NCBI GenBank assembly: GCA_964467165.1
Contig: CAYXOL010000012.1
Span: 1-64,000 of the forward strand
From: Clostridium_AD sp964467165
GTDB lineage: Bacteria > Bacillota > Clostridia > Clostridiales > Clostridiaceae
DNA: 64,000 nt
Direction of reading: 5' to 3'
The position numbers and the translations under genes were made by a program. The notes under the pieces are model-generated. The model worked only from the letters and a program-made list of their open reading frames with translations, did no database searches and was not told where the DNA came from. Positions 1-8,784 of the stretch are shown in pieces. The first letter of the stretch is position 1. Every line of letters starts with the position of its first letter.

Positions 1-191
1 AAGTGGGGGATATTTCAATTAGAATTGTGGTGTAGTTTTAGATTAACATATACAGTTTATTTACTATATTCATATATAATCATAATTAGTAAGTTTTTAG
101 GGGGTATATATATTGAAAAATAAATATAAAACAAAATATTTTAAAAAGAATATAGATGAAGTTTTTCAATATATTGAGGAGGATGACGTAT

Positions 192-359
192 ATGAATAAT
201 AATCCAACTTTTATTACAAATTTAGTTATATTCACAATGGTTTTAGGAGCGCTAACTTCATTTCGTTTTGATAGAAAAAAAAGAGATGAAAGAGAATGCG
301 AAGCTTTTGAAAAAGCATTAAATTTTACAAGATATTATCAAAGGTTAATTCTATATTAA
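192..359 (+). CDS. small hypothetical membrane protein (55 aa)
   Basis: The ATG at 192 follows a good GAGGAGG ribosome binding site at about 176-182, so I prefer it to the in-frame ATG at 156. The 55 residues hold one hydrophobic segment (about residues 8-24) followed by a strongly charged stretch rich in R, K, D and E. The stop codon overlaps the ATG of the next small ORF (TAATG), which suggests translational coupling or an old frameshift that split one membrane protein. I recognise no family. It lies in a decayed accessory region, so it may be a remnant. Confidence 0.45.
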   Translation: MNNNPTFITNLVIFTMVLGALTSFRFDRKKRDERECEAFEKALNFTRYYQRLILY

Positions 360-502
360 TGTTTGGATTTATTGCAGGTACTTTTTATAATTTAAATATA
401 CGATCTATTGATTATAAAACATTTCCACAATACTCATTTGAAATTTATATTTGCCTATATATAGAATTTACTATATCAAGACTAATACCAAAAAAAAGCT
501 AA
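359..502 (+). CDS. small hypothetical membrane ORF (47 aa), coupled to the preceding one
   Basis: The ORF begins in the TAATG overlap with the upstream stop. It encodes 47 residues with two hydrophobic segments (about residues 1-12 and 27-43) and ends in a basic PKKS tail. With the preceding ORF it could form a three-helix protein broken by a frameshift, or two co-translated small proteins. No family is recognised and it has no ribosome binding site of its own. Low confidence. Confidence 0.3.
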   Translation: MFGFIAGTFYNLNIRSIDYKTFPQYSFEIYICLYIEFTISRLIPKKS

Positions 503-810
503 ACCTTATAAAAAACTCAACGAAAAACTTACCTTAATGGAAATATTAGTAATTTTACACGGTGCTAGAACAACACACCACGAAGATGTAGTTGCAGAGC
601 TTAAAACCTCATCTTTATAGGAGTCTCGCCAATATAAGTCTGAATAATACCAGTAAGAACTTTAAAGCATCTCCATATAGGTTAATATACTTTACGTAGA
701 TCAGTTTGTTTTAGCATAAAACTATAGTTTGTAAAAATGGTTTTTGATTGTATGATTTGTATAGTAGTTAAGTCACAAGTGTAAAATACTGCGGTGATTA
801 ATTTAATAAG
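503..810. other. gene-free stretch with coding debris
   Basis: About 300 bp without a convincing gene. Short open fragments occur on both strands, for example a 27-codon plus-strand piece at about 538-620, but none has start, length and ribosome binding site together. The composition and short frames fit decayed coding sequence. No tRNA or clear terminator is seen. Confidence 0.4.
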
Positions 811-1350
811 ATGTTTACTCGCTCCCTACAGGCTATGATCGGCAACTTTGGGTACAGTGCAGCCTATGGAGTTTTGATGTTCTATCTCCTCTCCACACTC
901 TATCTAAATGCGGCACAAATCAACTACAATTACGAATTTCTTGGATTTGGTGGTTTAGTGGGAAGTATTAGCGTGGTTCCTTTGGAACGCTATTTTCGAC
1001 GGGGAGCAATTATACCTATAATCTTAATTGTGGGGACATGTGGTTTTCTATATGCATTAGTTACCCGCTTTTGGCTAGGACCAGGAATCGCGTTTGGTAT
1101 CGTTACAATCTGTAATGTGGCATGGAACACGCTTTCAACGTCGATACGGCAAGAAACTGTCCCTTCGAATATGTTAGGAAGAGTTCTTGGTTTCTCGCGT
1201 GTGCTTACCCGATTGGCTGTGCCACTTGGAGTTATGGCAGGTAGTTTAATCTCGAGTTCAATCAGTCCAGTTGCAGTATTTGCGATTGCAGCTGTTTCCA
1301 AGGGAGTTGAGGTATTAATTGCCTTATGCTCCTCAATTCGCAAGTTATAA
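811..1350 (+). pseudogene. C-terminal half of an MFS efflux permease (truncated)
   Basis: The 179-residue frame reads like the second half of a drug or siderophore efflux MFS protein (MefA/EntS-like group): several membrane helices and a conserved loop with RQETVPSNMLGRVLG followed by PLGV. Family members have about 400 residues; the first six helices are missing, and an in-frame stop lies just upstream of the ATG with no good ribosome binding site. The base composition (many C and G at third positions, e.g. cgctccctacag) is clearly richer in GC than the neighbours, so I infer a horizontally acquired gene, since truncated. A functional half-transporter is unlikely. Confidence 0.6.
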
Positions 1351-2110
1351 AAAATTTACCCAAACTGTAATATGGATGAGTTATTGCTTAATATGGATTC
1401 AAAGTTGAGTGGAATGGATATGATAACGTGATTTTAAAGAAATTTATAATTATGGAGCAGCGAGTAAGTTTGGCCAAAATTTCGCATGGGAGGACTTAAA
1501 CCCTTACCTTTCAGGTAATATATTTTATATAATATAGTAACTTAAAAATTATAATCGTTTAACTAAATTTAACAGAATGCCTAACAACCTATATAAATCA
1601 AGATATCATGAATAGAGAAAATAGATATTAACCCCACGAGAAGTATTTTTATATCGATACTCGTGAAATAGCGTATCATTCCATCAGTGAGTATTTTGTG
1701 TTTTAGCTGGTTGGGTTTCCTAATTTGGAACTACCCCTGGCACTAACAGGGTTACAAATTAACTTATAGAAGTGGAATCGCTACTCTATCTCAATTTAAA
1801 TAAAAGGAGATAGAGAAAATGTCTTAAAGGCCAAGCAACTTGTGGCTTTCTTCAGTGTTGTCCTCACCGTAAATCAATCTGATAACTTTAAAGGCGATAG
1901 GGTTAAAATTTATAAGTGTGATACTCGTTTTGGTAGACGAACTCTCTATGCAGTTGCTTTATCATAAATAAGAAGCCTATCATTAAGATATCCTAAGTTG
2001 CATCAAAGAATGTATCTAGAAAATCACTCTAAAGCTATACCTTAGTTTAAACCACAATAATTCTTAAATTTGCCATTGTTCGTATTTTAAAATTGTCTTT
2101 TTGTTGTGCA
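1351..2110. other. gene-free decayed region
   Basis: About 760 bp with no ORF of convincing length. Short open pieces look like broken protein genes, for example a frame at about 1436-1540 reading KEIYNYGAASKFGQNFAWED and one at about 1889-1966, but neither has a start signal or a family I recognise. A weak hairpin (CACGAG...CTCGTG) lies near 1635-1665. I take it as eroded mobile or accessory DNA; no transposase signature or terminal repeats can be defined. Confidence 0.4.
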
Positions 2111-2116
2111 ATGATA

Positions 2117-2332
2117 TTAATAAGTGTTTTTTAAAATTACTATTGCAATGCTCAAGATTATCACAATACCTCCTGTTACAGCTAAAGCAATAATCATATA
2201 TAGCGGAACAAACCTTTCATAAGTTGCTACGCCAGTAATTCCTACAGCACCAAGAAAACAACCAAATATACTAAGCATTACAAACCTAAAATGACCTATC
2301 TTATGTAAATAAGCACTTCTTTTCTCCTTCAT
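2117..2332 (-). CDS. small two-helix membrane protein (71 aa)
   Basis: The start at 2332 (MKEKRSAYLHK) is set by a GGAGG site about eight bases upstream; the longer frame starting with TTG at 2347 begins inside this site. The protein has a basic N-terminus and two hydrophobic helices (about residues 17-37 and 44-66), with a very short C-terminal tail. No family is recognised. It sits downstream of ABC-exporter remnants, so it could belong to a lost peptide export or immunity cluster, but that is inference from position only. Confidence 0.5.
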   Translation of the reverse strand: MKEKRSAYLHKIGHFRFVMLSIFGCFLGAVGITGVATYERFVPLYMIIALAVTGGIVIILSIAIVILKNTY

Positions 2333-2506
2333 TATTCTAACCTCCAAATTATTTTAATCCCATTATCTCAACTATAATCATTTTTCCTTTTTAGTTTCAT
2401 AACTATACAGAATTAATTCTTCGTTAAAAGGATACAACATTACTTTTTTTATCTTTTAAACTATTAAAGTGATTAATGAATAAAACACCTAGCCCATTTA
2501 ACTCGA

Positions 2507-3029
2507 TTTCTTTTTTTCATTTCCCAATAACATAATAAAAGCAATATACCAACATCTTCTTTCTTCAGATGTCCGCTCAATAACCATTTTATATTGTTTC
2601 ACACTTAACTTTTTCGAAAAATAAAATTGAATTATTGGAGCAATAATTATGACTAATACAATCCAAACTTTATAAGTTACTATTATAATAATTGAAGAAC
2701 TAATAGTAATTACTTGTTCAAAGATAGACCTCCAATGAATCTTCCTTTTTAAGCATCAATACCTCAATATGTTTAGAGGATTTTTCGGTAAAATTTGTAG
2801 AATATAATATATACAGTTCTCTCAACCCTAATGCTATTATCTATATTGAAACAAAGCCAAAAATATGTCCTACAAACGCATTTCTGCCAAGGTTATGAGT
2901 TTGAATTGCATTTAATATGTTTTTCATTATAAGTAATGAAATAACTGGAACTATTCCTTGAAAAATAGCATTTAAAAGGGCTATAAAAATATAACGATAA
3001 TTAAAATTCCAAATTAGACTAATGCACAT
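2507..3029 (-). pseudogene. ABC exporter permease remnant
   Basis: On the minus strand the first frame (3029-2841) begins like the membrane domain of a bacteriocin/peptide-type ABC exporter: FIALLNAIFQGIVPVISLLI followed by MKNILNAI. It stops after 62 codons. Further on, in other frames (about 2690-2510), the reading resumes with a hydrophobic helix and SVKQYKMVIERTSEERRCWY, which resembles the loop after the fourth helix of the same exporters. At least one frameshift and the absence of any nucleotide-binding domain mark it as a pseudogene. Family members have about 580 residues. Confidence 0.5.
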
Positions 3030-3046
3030 TACGATTAAAGTGTATA

Positions 3047-3715
3047 TTAGTAAAAAAGATAAGATTTGATATATTTTTCATAATATGGTTTTGTGTTTTC
3101 CTTGTTATATCTTTCTAGTTTACTCTGGAGCTCCATTGAAACATCTTCAGTTTTATGCCAATCCTTAAAATTCATAAGCTTAATTGTTCCCACATTACAC
3201 TGTTTAGTAATATTTCTTATTATATCTTGATAGTCTTTATTGTTAAGAATAACATAATGTGTGTTTGTAAATATTAGAATATTACTAAATAATACTTTAG
3301 TTATTTTTCCTTTGGACTTATAAGTAATAATTCCATGTTTAGTAGGTATATCAAGACTACTAATTTCACTAACATCATGTGAATATCCGTCATCTTTTAC
3401 TATTTGATATAGTGAAATAAAACACCCTTTTTCAACTTTAATATGTGTTCCTAAATTAATATTTAGATTTTCATCGTTTAGAATTGTTATGTATGGTTTT
3501 GATATAAATTCTATTGTTTTAAAAGAAGTAAGGGGATTTCGTGAATTACTTAAAATATCATCAAGAACAGGAGTCGTAATTTTATTTTTTCCAAAAATCT
3601 GGGTATATGGTATATCATAAGGATTGTCTCCAGAAACACTATAAGGATACTTGTTCACAATATCTGCTATGTTAAATATCGACATAACTTCATTTGTCCT
3701 AGTTTTTATCATCAA
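3047..3715 (-). CDS. hypothetical protein (up to 222 aa)
   Basis: Intact frame of up to 222 residues with no family I can recognise. It is mixed alpha/beta in character, without a signal peptide or membrane helix, and rich in Lys, Asn and Ile. The 3715 start is a TTG; the ATGs at 3712 and 3685 (MSIFNIADIV) are alternatives, and none has a convincing ribosome binding site. Its 5' end overlaps a fragment of an ABC ATPase in another frame and its 3' end abuts an ABC permease remnant, so it may have been a component of a peptide export or modification locus. The function is unknown. Confidence 0.5.
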   Translation of the reverse strand: MMIKTRTNEVMSIFNIADIVNKYPYSVSGDNPYDIPYTQIFGKNKITTPVLDDILSNSRNPLTSFKTIEFISKPYITILNDENLNINLGTHIKVEKGCFISLYQIVKDDGYSHDVSEISSLDIPTKHGIITYKSKGKITKVLFSNILIFTNTHYVILNNKDYQDIIRNITKQCNVGTIKLMNFKDWHKTEDVSMELQSKLERYNKENTKPYYEKYIKSYLFY

Positions 3716-3797
3716 GTATCATTGGGAGCATGACATTTTCTTTTAGTGTAAGGCTATCTAATAAATTAAATTCTTGAATAACAAAACCTAAATGGTG
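3699..3797 (-). pseudogene. ABC transporter ATPase fragment (Q-loop region)
   Basis: A 32-codon minus-strand frame reads HHLGFVIQEFNLLDSLTLKE followed by NVMLPMIL and a stop. This is the Q-loop segment typical of MacB/LolD-type ABC ATPases (usual form GFVFQ.FNLL..LTV.ENV..P). The Walker A part upstream and the signature motif downstream are absent: the 5' side runs straight into the methyltransferase 3' end and the 3' side into the unknown ORF. It is a relic of an ABC transporter. Confidence 0.6.
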
Positions 3798-3806
3798 AAT
3801 TTGGTT

Positions 3807-4721
3807 TTAGTTTTTCACCGCCAAACAATAATTTACATTATCAAAGGCTGTTATAGGATGATCTGAATTTAATTTATTATATTTTTTGAAATATTGCTCT
3901 GTTATCTCAGGTGGTGTCAAATGCTCATAAACCAAGAAATTACTATCAGCTAATAAGTTCTCCAACTCTAAATATGAATAGCTTGCAATCATTTTCTCAT
4001 TAGCTCCACCAGCCAGTGCTACTTGCTTTTTGGCTCGTTCTCCTGCTTTTGTGGTATATGAATCATCATCTGGATAATCAAAAATAATAATACTACCTTT
4101 TGGCACAATACATGAAATAGTTTTGAGTGTTTCAGCAAAAGTATGCTTAGATAAATAGTAGCTTATCCCAAGCAAACTGCAAAAACTGATTTTACTTTGA
4201 TCAAATTCTGAACAGGCAATTAAATTGCTTTCCCAGCTGTTTTCTGTAAAATCAACTGATACGTAGTGCAGGTTGATAGGTTTTTCTGATAATACTGATT
4301 GAATACGCTTTTGTTTGTCGGAACCAGTGGCTGGATGGTCAAGTTCAAAAATTTGAATGTTTGATGCCCAATTAGGCTGTCTATATGCAAATGTATCATA
4401 ACCGGCAGCAAAAATTACATATTGCTTTGCACCATCTCTCACAGCAGTTTCAAGTGCTTTTTCTGCAAATGCTGATCTACCAAGTGGTGTTGGAGATAAC
4501 TGATTATCTACAATCCAATGCAATGCTTCTTCCTGTGTACCGTCAAATGATGGATTGAAAAAATCAATTCCTTTTGACATATTACTTGAAATTTGTTCAT
4601 ATTCATTCTCAGTTAATATATCTTTTGCCAAATAATCATCAAATACTTTTTCTGTATTTTGTACTGAATGATATGCCCTTGAGAATGCGCTTATCAATGC
4701 GGTCATGCTTTTTTGTTCCAT
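3807..4721 (-). CDS. class I SAM-dependent methyltransferase (PPM/leucine carboxyl methyltransferase-like)
   Basis: The 304-residue protein starts at 4721 (MEQKSMTALISAFSRAYHS), eight bases after a GAGGTG site; a further 10 codons upstream are open but have no site. It has the layout of the TIGR00027/leucine-carboxyl-methyltransferase family: an N-terminal helical part, then YVIFAAGYDTFAYR (SAM-binding glycine loop), ELDHPATGSDKQKR (acidic ribose contact) and a central FCSLLGISYYL motif. Members methylate small-molecule or protein carboxyl or hydroxyl groups; the substrate here is not predictable. It is the only clearly intact gene in the decayed 1-5,100 region and may have served the lost neighbouring system. 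Confidence 0.75.
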   Translation of the reverse strand: MEQKSMTALISAFSRAYHSVQNTEKVFDDYLAKDILTENEYEQISSNMSKGIDFFNPSFDGTQEEALHWIVDNQLSPTPLGRSAFAEKALETAVRDGAKQYVIFAAGYDTFAYRQPNWASNIQIFELDHPATGSDKQKRIQSVLSEKPINLHYVSVDFTENSWESNLIACSEFDQSKISFCSLLGISYYLSKHTFAETLKTISCIVPKGSIIIFDYPDDDSYTTKAGERAKKQVALAGGANEKMIASYSYLELENLLADSNFLVYEHLTPPEITEQYFKKYNKLNSDHPITAFDNVNYCLAVKN

Positions 4722-4773
4722 AAAATTATCACCTCTAATAATTAATACCATTTCATTATCAACAGTACAAGAC

Positions 4774-4802
4774 TTGAAATTTTCCTTGTTTTGTGGTATA
4801 AT
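4774..4802 (+). promoter_or_regulatory. orphan sigma-A promoter
   Basis: TTGAAA at 4774-4779, a 17-base spacer and TATAAT at 4797-4802 make a near-consensus promoter on the plus strand, just upstream of and divergent from the methyltransferase. The next plus-strand gene (YciI) begins 380 bases later; 4803-5170 holds no ORF and no clear terminator, so the transcript may be a long leader or a leftover. Confidence 0.5.
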
Positions 4803-5180
4803 ATAGGCTACAAATATTAAAATTTACAAAATATCCACATTTATAACCACGACTTTTGTAATTCAATAGCATAGCAAAATATATTTCATCTATAAAAGAT
4901 TATATAAAAAAACATAATAAATAATAATGAAAAAGTTGAATGCCGTGAACCCAAAATTTCCTGACATTTGTTATGTACCTATATCTATCCGATACACTCA
5001 TTCATGCTCTTTTACTATGCAATAAGTCTCTATTTTACGGTATAAAAAGTGTCTAATTGAGAATGTGCACTCCATTTATGCATTATCCATCATTTTACAG
5101 CTGATATTCAAAGTACCAATTTTTTTATAAAAATAGTATACTAATATAAATATTGCTAAAACATAAAGGAGATGTTAGAT

Positions 5181-5465
5181 ATGTATATTTTAATGTTAAC
5201 ATATGTAAAACCAATTGAGGAAGTCGATAAAGAGATAAATAATCACATAGAATATTTAGAAAAATTTTATTCGTTACAAAAATTTATTTTTTCAGGTAGA
5301 AGGAACCCGAGGATAGGTGGCACAATCATTTGTAACGCAAAGGATAAAAAAGAAGTTGAATCAATAATAGGACAAGATCCATTTTTTGTTAAAAAAATTG
5401 CGGAGTACGAAATAATCGAATTCCTGCCTACAAAATGTGCTGATGGTTTGGAACGTTTTATTTAG
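5181..5465 (+). CDS. YciI family protein
   Basis: The protein of 94 residues starts at the ATG at 5181, which has AAAGGAG at about 5166-5171 at good spacing; the in-frame ATG at 5172 is too close to it. It shows the YciI ferredoxin-like fold pattern: MYILMLTYVKP opening strand, a helix with HIEYLEKFYSLQKFIFSG, a GGTIICNAKDKKEVESI segment and the DPFF...AEYEIIEF ending typical of the family. YciI proteins are small dimeric proteins with a conserved His/Asp pair (here N-H and D in HIEYLE and QDPFF); their biochemical role is mostly unknown. It stands alone between a gene-free region and convergent terminators. Confidence 0.75.
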   Translation: MYILMLTYVKPIEEVDKEINNHIEYLEKFYSLQKFIFSGRRNPRIGGTIICNAKDKKEVESIIGQDPFFVKKIAEYEIIEFLPTKCADGLERFI

Positions 5466-5584
5466 AAATATTCCACATAATATTTGAATGCATAAGAACT
5501 ATTAGTTGGTATTAAGAATGAAATATAATAAGTGTTATAGCCAATCAAAATAATACATTTTATTAAAACAAGGTTTACAAAAGA

Positions 5585-5660
5585 GACCCTATAAAATAGA
5601 GTCAGTTAATTTATTTGAGACAAGCAGGTCTCTTTTTTTAACTGTCTACCTTATAGGGTC
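5585..5660. terminator. convergent terminator inside a 76-bp imperfect palindrome
   Basis: GAGAC (5617-5621), a six-base loop, GTCTC (5628-5632) and seven T form an intrinsic terminator for the plus-strand YciI gene. It sits inside an outer inverted repeat, GACCCTATAA (5585-5594) and TTATAGGGTC (5651-5660), with extra pairing inside (AGTTA/TAACT). On the minus strand the outer stem is followed by TCTCTTTTG and can end the CNNM gene transcript. The size is larger than a simple terminator. Confidence 0.7.
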
Positions 5661-5685
5661 CATTATACCGTGTATTTTTTATATA

Positions 5686-6933
5686 TTAAGTTATGATTTT
5701 TAATTTTACAATTCGGTTTCTACTAGTGTTTTGTATAATAAATTTAGTATCGTTATAAGTAATAGTCTCGCCAGTCTTTGGAAGTCGTCCATGTATTCCA
5801 GTGACGAAACCACCAATGGTATCAAAATCCTCTGATTCTATATTGAGGCCTATCATCTCATTAACCATATTTATTCGCGTATTACCAGCAACTATAAATT
5901 CATCTTCCTTGATAACTTCAATTTGATCTGTATCATCGTCATATTCATCATCTATATCTCCAACAATTTCTTCAACTAAATCTTCAATTGTTACAAGTCC
6001 AGCAGTACCACCATATTCATCCAATAAAATTGCAATAGGAACTCTCTTTAATCGCATGTCAGCAAATAAATCCACAGTGCTTTTAAATTCGTAGGTAAAA
6101 TAAGGAACACGCATATGTTTCTCTATAGTAAATTCTTCTATTTCATTTTCGAAGAAAATTAGATCTTTAAGATACAAAACTCCAATAATATTGTCAATAG
6201 TCTCTTGGTATATAGGAATTCTAGAAAATTGTTCTTGTTTAAATAATCGTATGAGTTCTTCATAGGTGGAGGTTACATTTGCTACAATCATATCAGTTCT
6301 TGGAGTCATAACATCTTTTGCTTGTGAATCTCCAAACTCAAATACATTATAGATCATTTGTTTCTCTTCGCCTTCTAAAACGCCTTCTTCATGGCTTACA
6401 CTGACCATAGTTTTAAGTTCTTCTTCAGTAATAAAAGGTCTCTGCTTATTAATCTCTCCACCAAGTATTTTTATAAATGCATTTGTTATATAAATTAACA
6501 CAGTAATAAGTGGAGTTAAAATGAAAACAATTAAGCTTATTGGACCGGCAACTTTTAAAGCAACTTTTTCAGAGTTTTGTGCAGCTAATGATTTTGGGGT
6601 TATTTCCGCAAAAATCAATACAAGAATTGTCATTACAGCTGTAGCAATAGCTACCCCTGAACCTGATGGTCCAAGTTTGTGGATTGCCAAGGATGTTGCT
6701 AGTGAAGAAGCACCAATATTTGAAATATTATTTCCTACTAAAATACCTCCTAAGAGTTTACTAGGATTTTTAAGTAATTTATTAATCACCGTAGCACCTT
6801 TGACTTCTGAATCCACCATATGCCTTAACCTAATTTTACTTAAAGTCATAAGTGCAGTTTCGGCAGCAGAGAAAAAGGCTGAAAATAGTAATAAAATTAT
6901 TAGTGCTATGATTTGCCACGCATCGGGGTCCAT
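5686..6933 (-). CDS. CNNM/HlyC-CorC family membrane protein with CBS pair
   Basis: The start at 6933 (MDPDAWQII) has AAGGAGTG eight bases upstream, giving 415 residues; the frame is open 26 codons further but without a site. An N-terminal DUF21/CNNM membrane domain (about residues 5-185, FFSAAETALMTLSKIRLRHM near its start) is followed by two CBS motifs (DVMTPRTDMI...IPIYQETIDNIIGVLYLKDL and AILLDEYGGTAGLVTIEDL) and a C-terminal CorC_HlyC domain (about 340-415). Such proteins are linked to Mg2+ or Co2+ transport and are often annotated as hemolysin C-like. The gene stands alone between terminators. Confidence 0.9.
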   Translation of the reverse strand: MDPDAWQIIALIILLLFSAFFSAAETALMTLSKIRLRHMVDSEVKGATVINKLLKNPSKLLGGILVGNNISNIGASSLATSLAIHKLGPSGSGVAIATAVMTILVLIFAEITPKSLAAQNSEKVALKVAGPISLIVFILTPLITVLIYITNAFIKILGGEINKQRPFITEEELKTMVSVSHEEGVLEGEEKQMIYNVFEFGDSQAKDVMTPRTDMIVANVTSTYEELIRLFKQEQFSRIPIYQETIDNIIGVLYLKDLIFFENEIEEFTIEKHMRVPYFTYEFKSTVDLFADMRLKRVPIAILLDEYGGTAGLVTIEDLVEEIVGDIDDEYDDDTDQIEVIKEDEFIVAGNTRINMVNEMIGLNIESEDFDTIGGFVTGIHGRLPKTGETITYNDTKFIIQNTSRNRIVKLKIIT

Positions 6934-7050
6934 AATATGTTCACACTCCTTAAGATATAACCTATGAAAAATTATAACATAAAACATTAGACATTCAAAT
7001 AAATTTATCATTAATATTTAAATGTATTGTATTATATTGTATTTTTTATT

Positions 7051-7104
7051 AAAATATAACACAAAAGGGCAATATTTTAAATAAGCCCTTTTGTGTTATA
7101 TTTT
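7051..7104 (-). terminator. strong terminator after the rhodanese gene
   Basis: A perfect 20-bp inverted repeat (AAAATATAACACAAAAGGGC at 7051-7070 and its complement at 7085-7104) with a 14-base loop directly follows the minus-strand rhodanese stop. The AT-rich end supplies the U-tract in the minus direction. Confidence 0.85.
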
Positions 7105-7105
7105 A

Positions 7106-8491
7106 TTATTTAGCTTTTGGTTCACCTTTTTCTACAGGGTTTTTAGGATTGGCACTCCATTCATACCAGCCATTACTGTATAATGAAATGTTTTTTAGTC
7201 CCATTATATCAGCGTAGGTTAAAACTTCGGCTGCTCTCCAACCTGAACCACAAAAGAAGGAAAGTCTTTGGTCAGGTGTGATGCCTTGCTCTTTCCACAT
7301 AGCTAGTATTTCGTCTTTATTACGCATTGTATTGTCTATATTTCTATAATCTTGCAGATGATTTGGGTCGCTACCAGCATGACCCCATGTAGAGCCTGCG
7401 GGTCTTCCCATGAATTTCAAATCACTATAGCCAGATATCTTGCCAGTATACTCATCCCAACTTCTTACATCTACAAGCTTACTACCGGTTTTATCTGCTA
7501 ATACTTCTTTTGCAGTATTTATGTCCACTATATATCCCTTATTTACTGGTATTACGGCACCAAAGGAGGCTACAGGTTGTTTTGGATTAGAAACTGTTTC
7601 TGTTTCATATCCAGCGTTTTTCCATGCAGCAGTTCCGCCATTTAAAACTCTAACGTCCTTAACTCCAATATACTTTGCTATAGCAGCTATTCTAAAGGAT
7701 GCCATAGGATCAGGTCCATATAGAACAACTGTAGTATCTTCAGTTAAACCATTTTTTTGTGCGAAGGTTTGAAGATCCTTGTCTGAGTTAATACTCCAAA
7801 GTGGTGGTGATTCTATTTCATCTGTATTTATATGCACTGCACCTTTAATATGTCCTTGTATATAATCCTCATCTTTAGATTCTTCCCCCCAAGCAACTTC
7901 GAAAATCTTGTATTTATCATTAGTATAGGTTTCTGGTTTTTTACCATTAATTAAGTCATTTATAAAAGATGGTGGAACTAACATTTTATAGTTTTCATAG
8001 GTTTCCATGGGAAGAGTATTGTCATCAGCCCATTGTTTAACATCATATGTATAAATATTAGTTATTCCCTTTAGCTTTAAATATGTTGCAACGGAGGTTG
8101 CATCTTTTCCATTTGCATCGTATAGTACAATATTTTTATCAGCGGATATATTCTTTGTTTTTAAAGCTTGCGCTAAAATTGTATCCTTATCTTTATCTTC
8201 TGATTTTAGCCAGTTAGCTGAGAAATCTGTAGCTCCCGTAATGTGTCCACCACGAACTACCTGGTCAAGCTTCCAACCATTAAAGGCATCATTCATTCTT
8301 GTATCAACCACTACCCAATCTTTGCTTCCAATTTTGTCTTTTAAATCTTTAGTGCTTATAGTTTTACTCTCAGATGTATTATTAGTTGCTGCTTCTTCTT
8401 TTGCATCTTTATTATTTGAACACCCAATAAAAGACATTGCAGTACTTATTGCAATAAGAGTAACTAACGTGAATTTTGTAAATTTTTTCAT
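7106..8491 (-). CDS. triple-rhodanese sulfurtransferase lipoprotein
   Basis: Starts at 8491 after GGGAGGGG. The N-terminus is a lipoprotein signal (MKKFTKFTLV..., lipobox SFIGC with Cys near residue 24), so the 461-residue protein should be anchored outside the membrane. Three rhodanese-like repeats follow (about residues 45-160, 180-300 and 320-455). In the first two the active-site loop lacks cysteine (VLYDANGKDA, VLYGPDPMAS); only the last has it (FFCGSGWRAAE), as in thiosulfate sulfurtransferases whose N-terminal domain is structural. It probably handles sulfur transfer at the cell surface. The gene is monocistronic, divergent from the hybrid kinase gene. Confidence 0.85.
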   Translation of the reverse strand: MKKFTKFTLVTLIAISTAMSFIGCSNNKDAKEEAATNNTSESKTISTKDLKDKIGSKDWVVVDTRMNDAFNGWKLDQVVRGGHITGATDFSANWLKSEDKDKDTILAQALKTKNISADKNIVLYDANGKDATSVATYLKLKGITNIYTYDVKQWADDNTLPMETYENYKMLVPPSFINDLINGKKPETYTNDKYKIFEVAWGEESKDEDYIQGHIKGAVHINTDEIESPPLWSINSDKDLQTFAQKNGLTEDTTVVLYGPDPMASFRIAAIAKYIGVKDVRVLNGGTAAWKNAGYETETVSNPKQPVASFGAVIPVNKGYIVDINTAKEVLADKTGSKLVDVRSWDEYTGKISGYSDLKFMGRPAGSTWGHAGSDPNHLQDYRNIDNTMRNKDEILAMWKEQGITPDQRLSFFCGSGWRAAEVLTYADIMGLKNISLYSNGWYEWSANPKNPVEKGEPKAK

Positions 8492-8684
8492 AAAATCCCC
8501 TCCCAATCAGAATAATTTTATCATAATACGACAAAATATTCTAATAATTTTTATAAATATGTAACCGTTGAACTATTTAAATTTACTATAGCAGGGGAGT
8601 AGTAGTTTCTGAAAAGTAAAAAAATATAGTATTAACTCTTCTAATTAGTTGTTTTATGCAAAATGTAAGGTGTTTATTGAAGAA

Positions 8685-8717
8685 AATAACATATAAAATA
8701 ATATTTTATATGTTATT
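8685..8717. repeat. 15-bp perfect inverted repeat in the kinase leader
   Basis: AATAACATATAAAAT at 8685-8699, three bases, then its exact complement at 8703-8717. It lies in the 278-bp divergent region, about 70 bases before the kinase ATG. It is AT-only in the centre, so it could be an operator or a leader hairpin. No T-run follows, which speaks against a simple terminator for the plus strand. Confidence 0.5.
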
Positions 8718-8784
8718 ATATAGGTGGTTATATAGATGTAAACCATACAACAAATATAAGTATAAGTTAAGAAGGAGCTAATTC

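Noticed and set aside
990..1343. 117-codon minus-strand ORF
   Set aside because: Antisense to the MFS fragment, no ribosome binding site and no protein-like composition.
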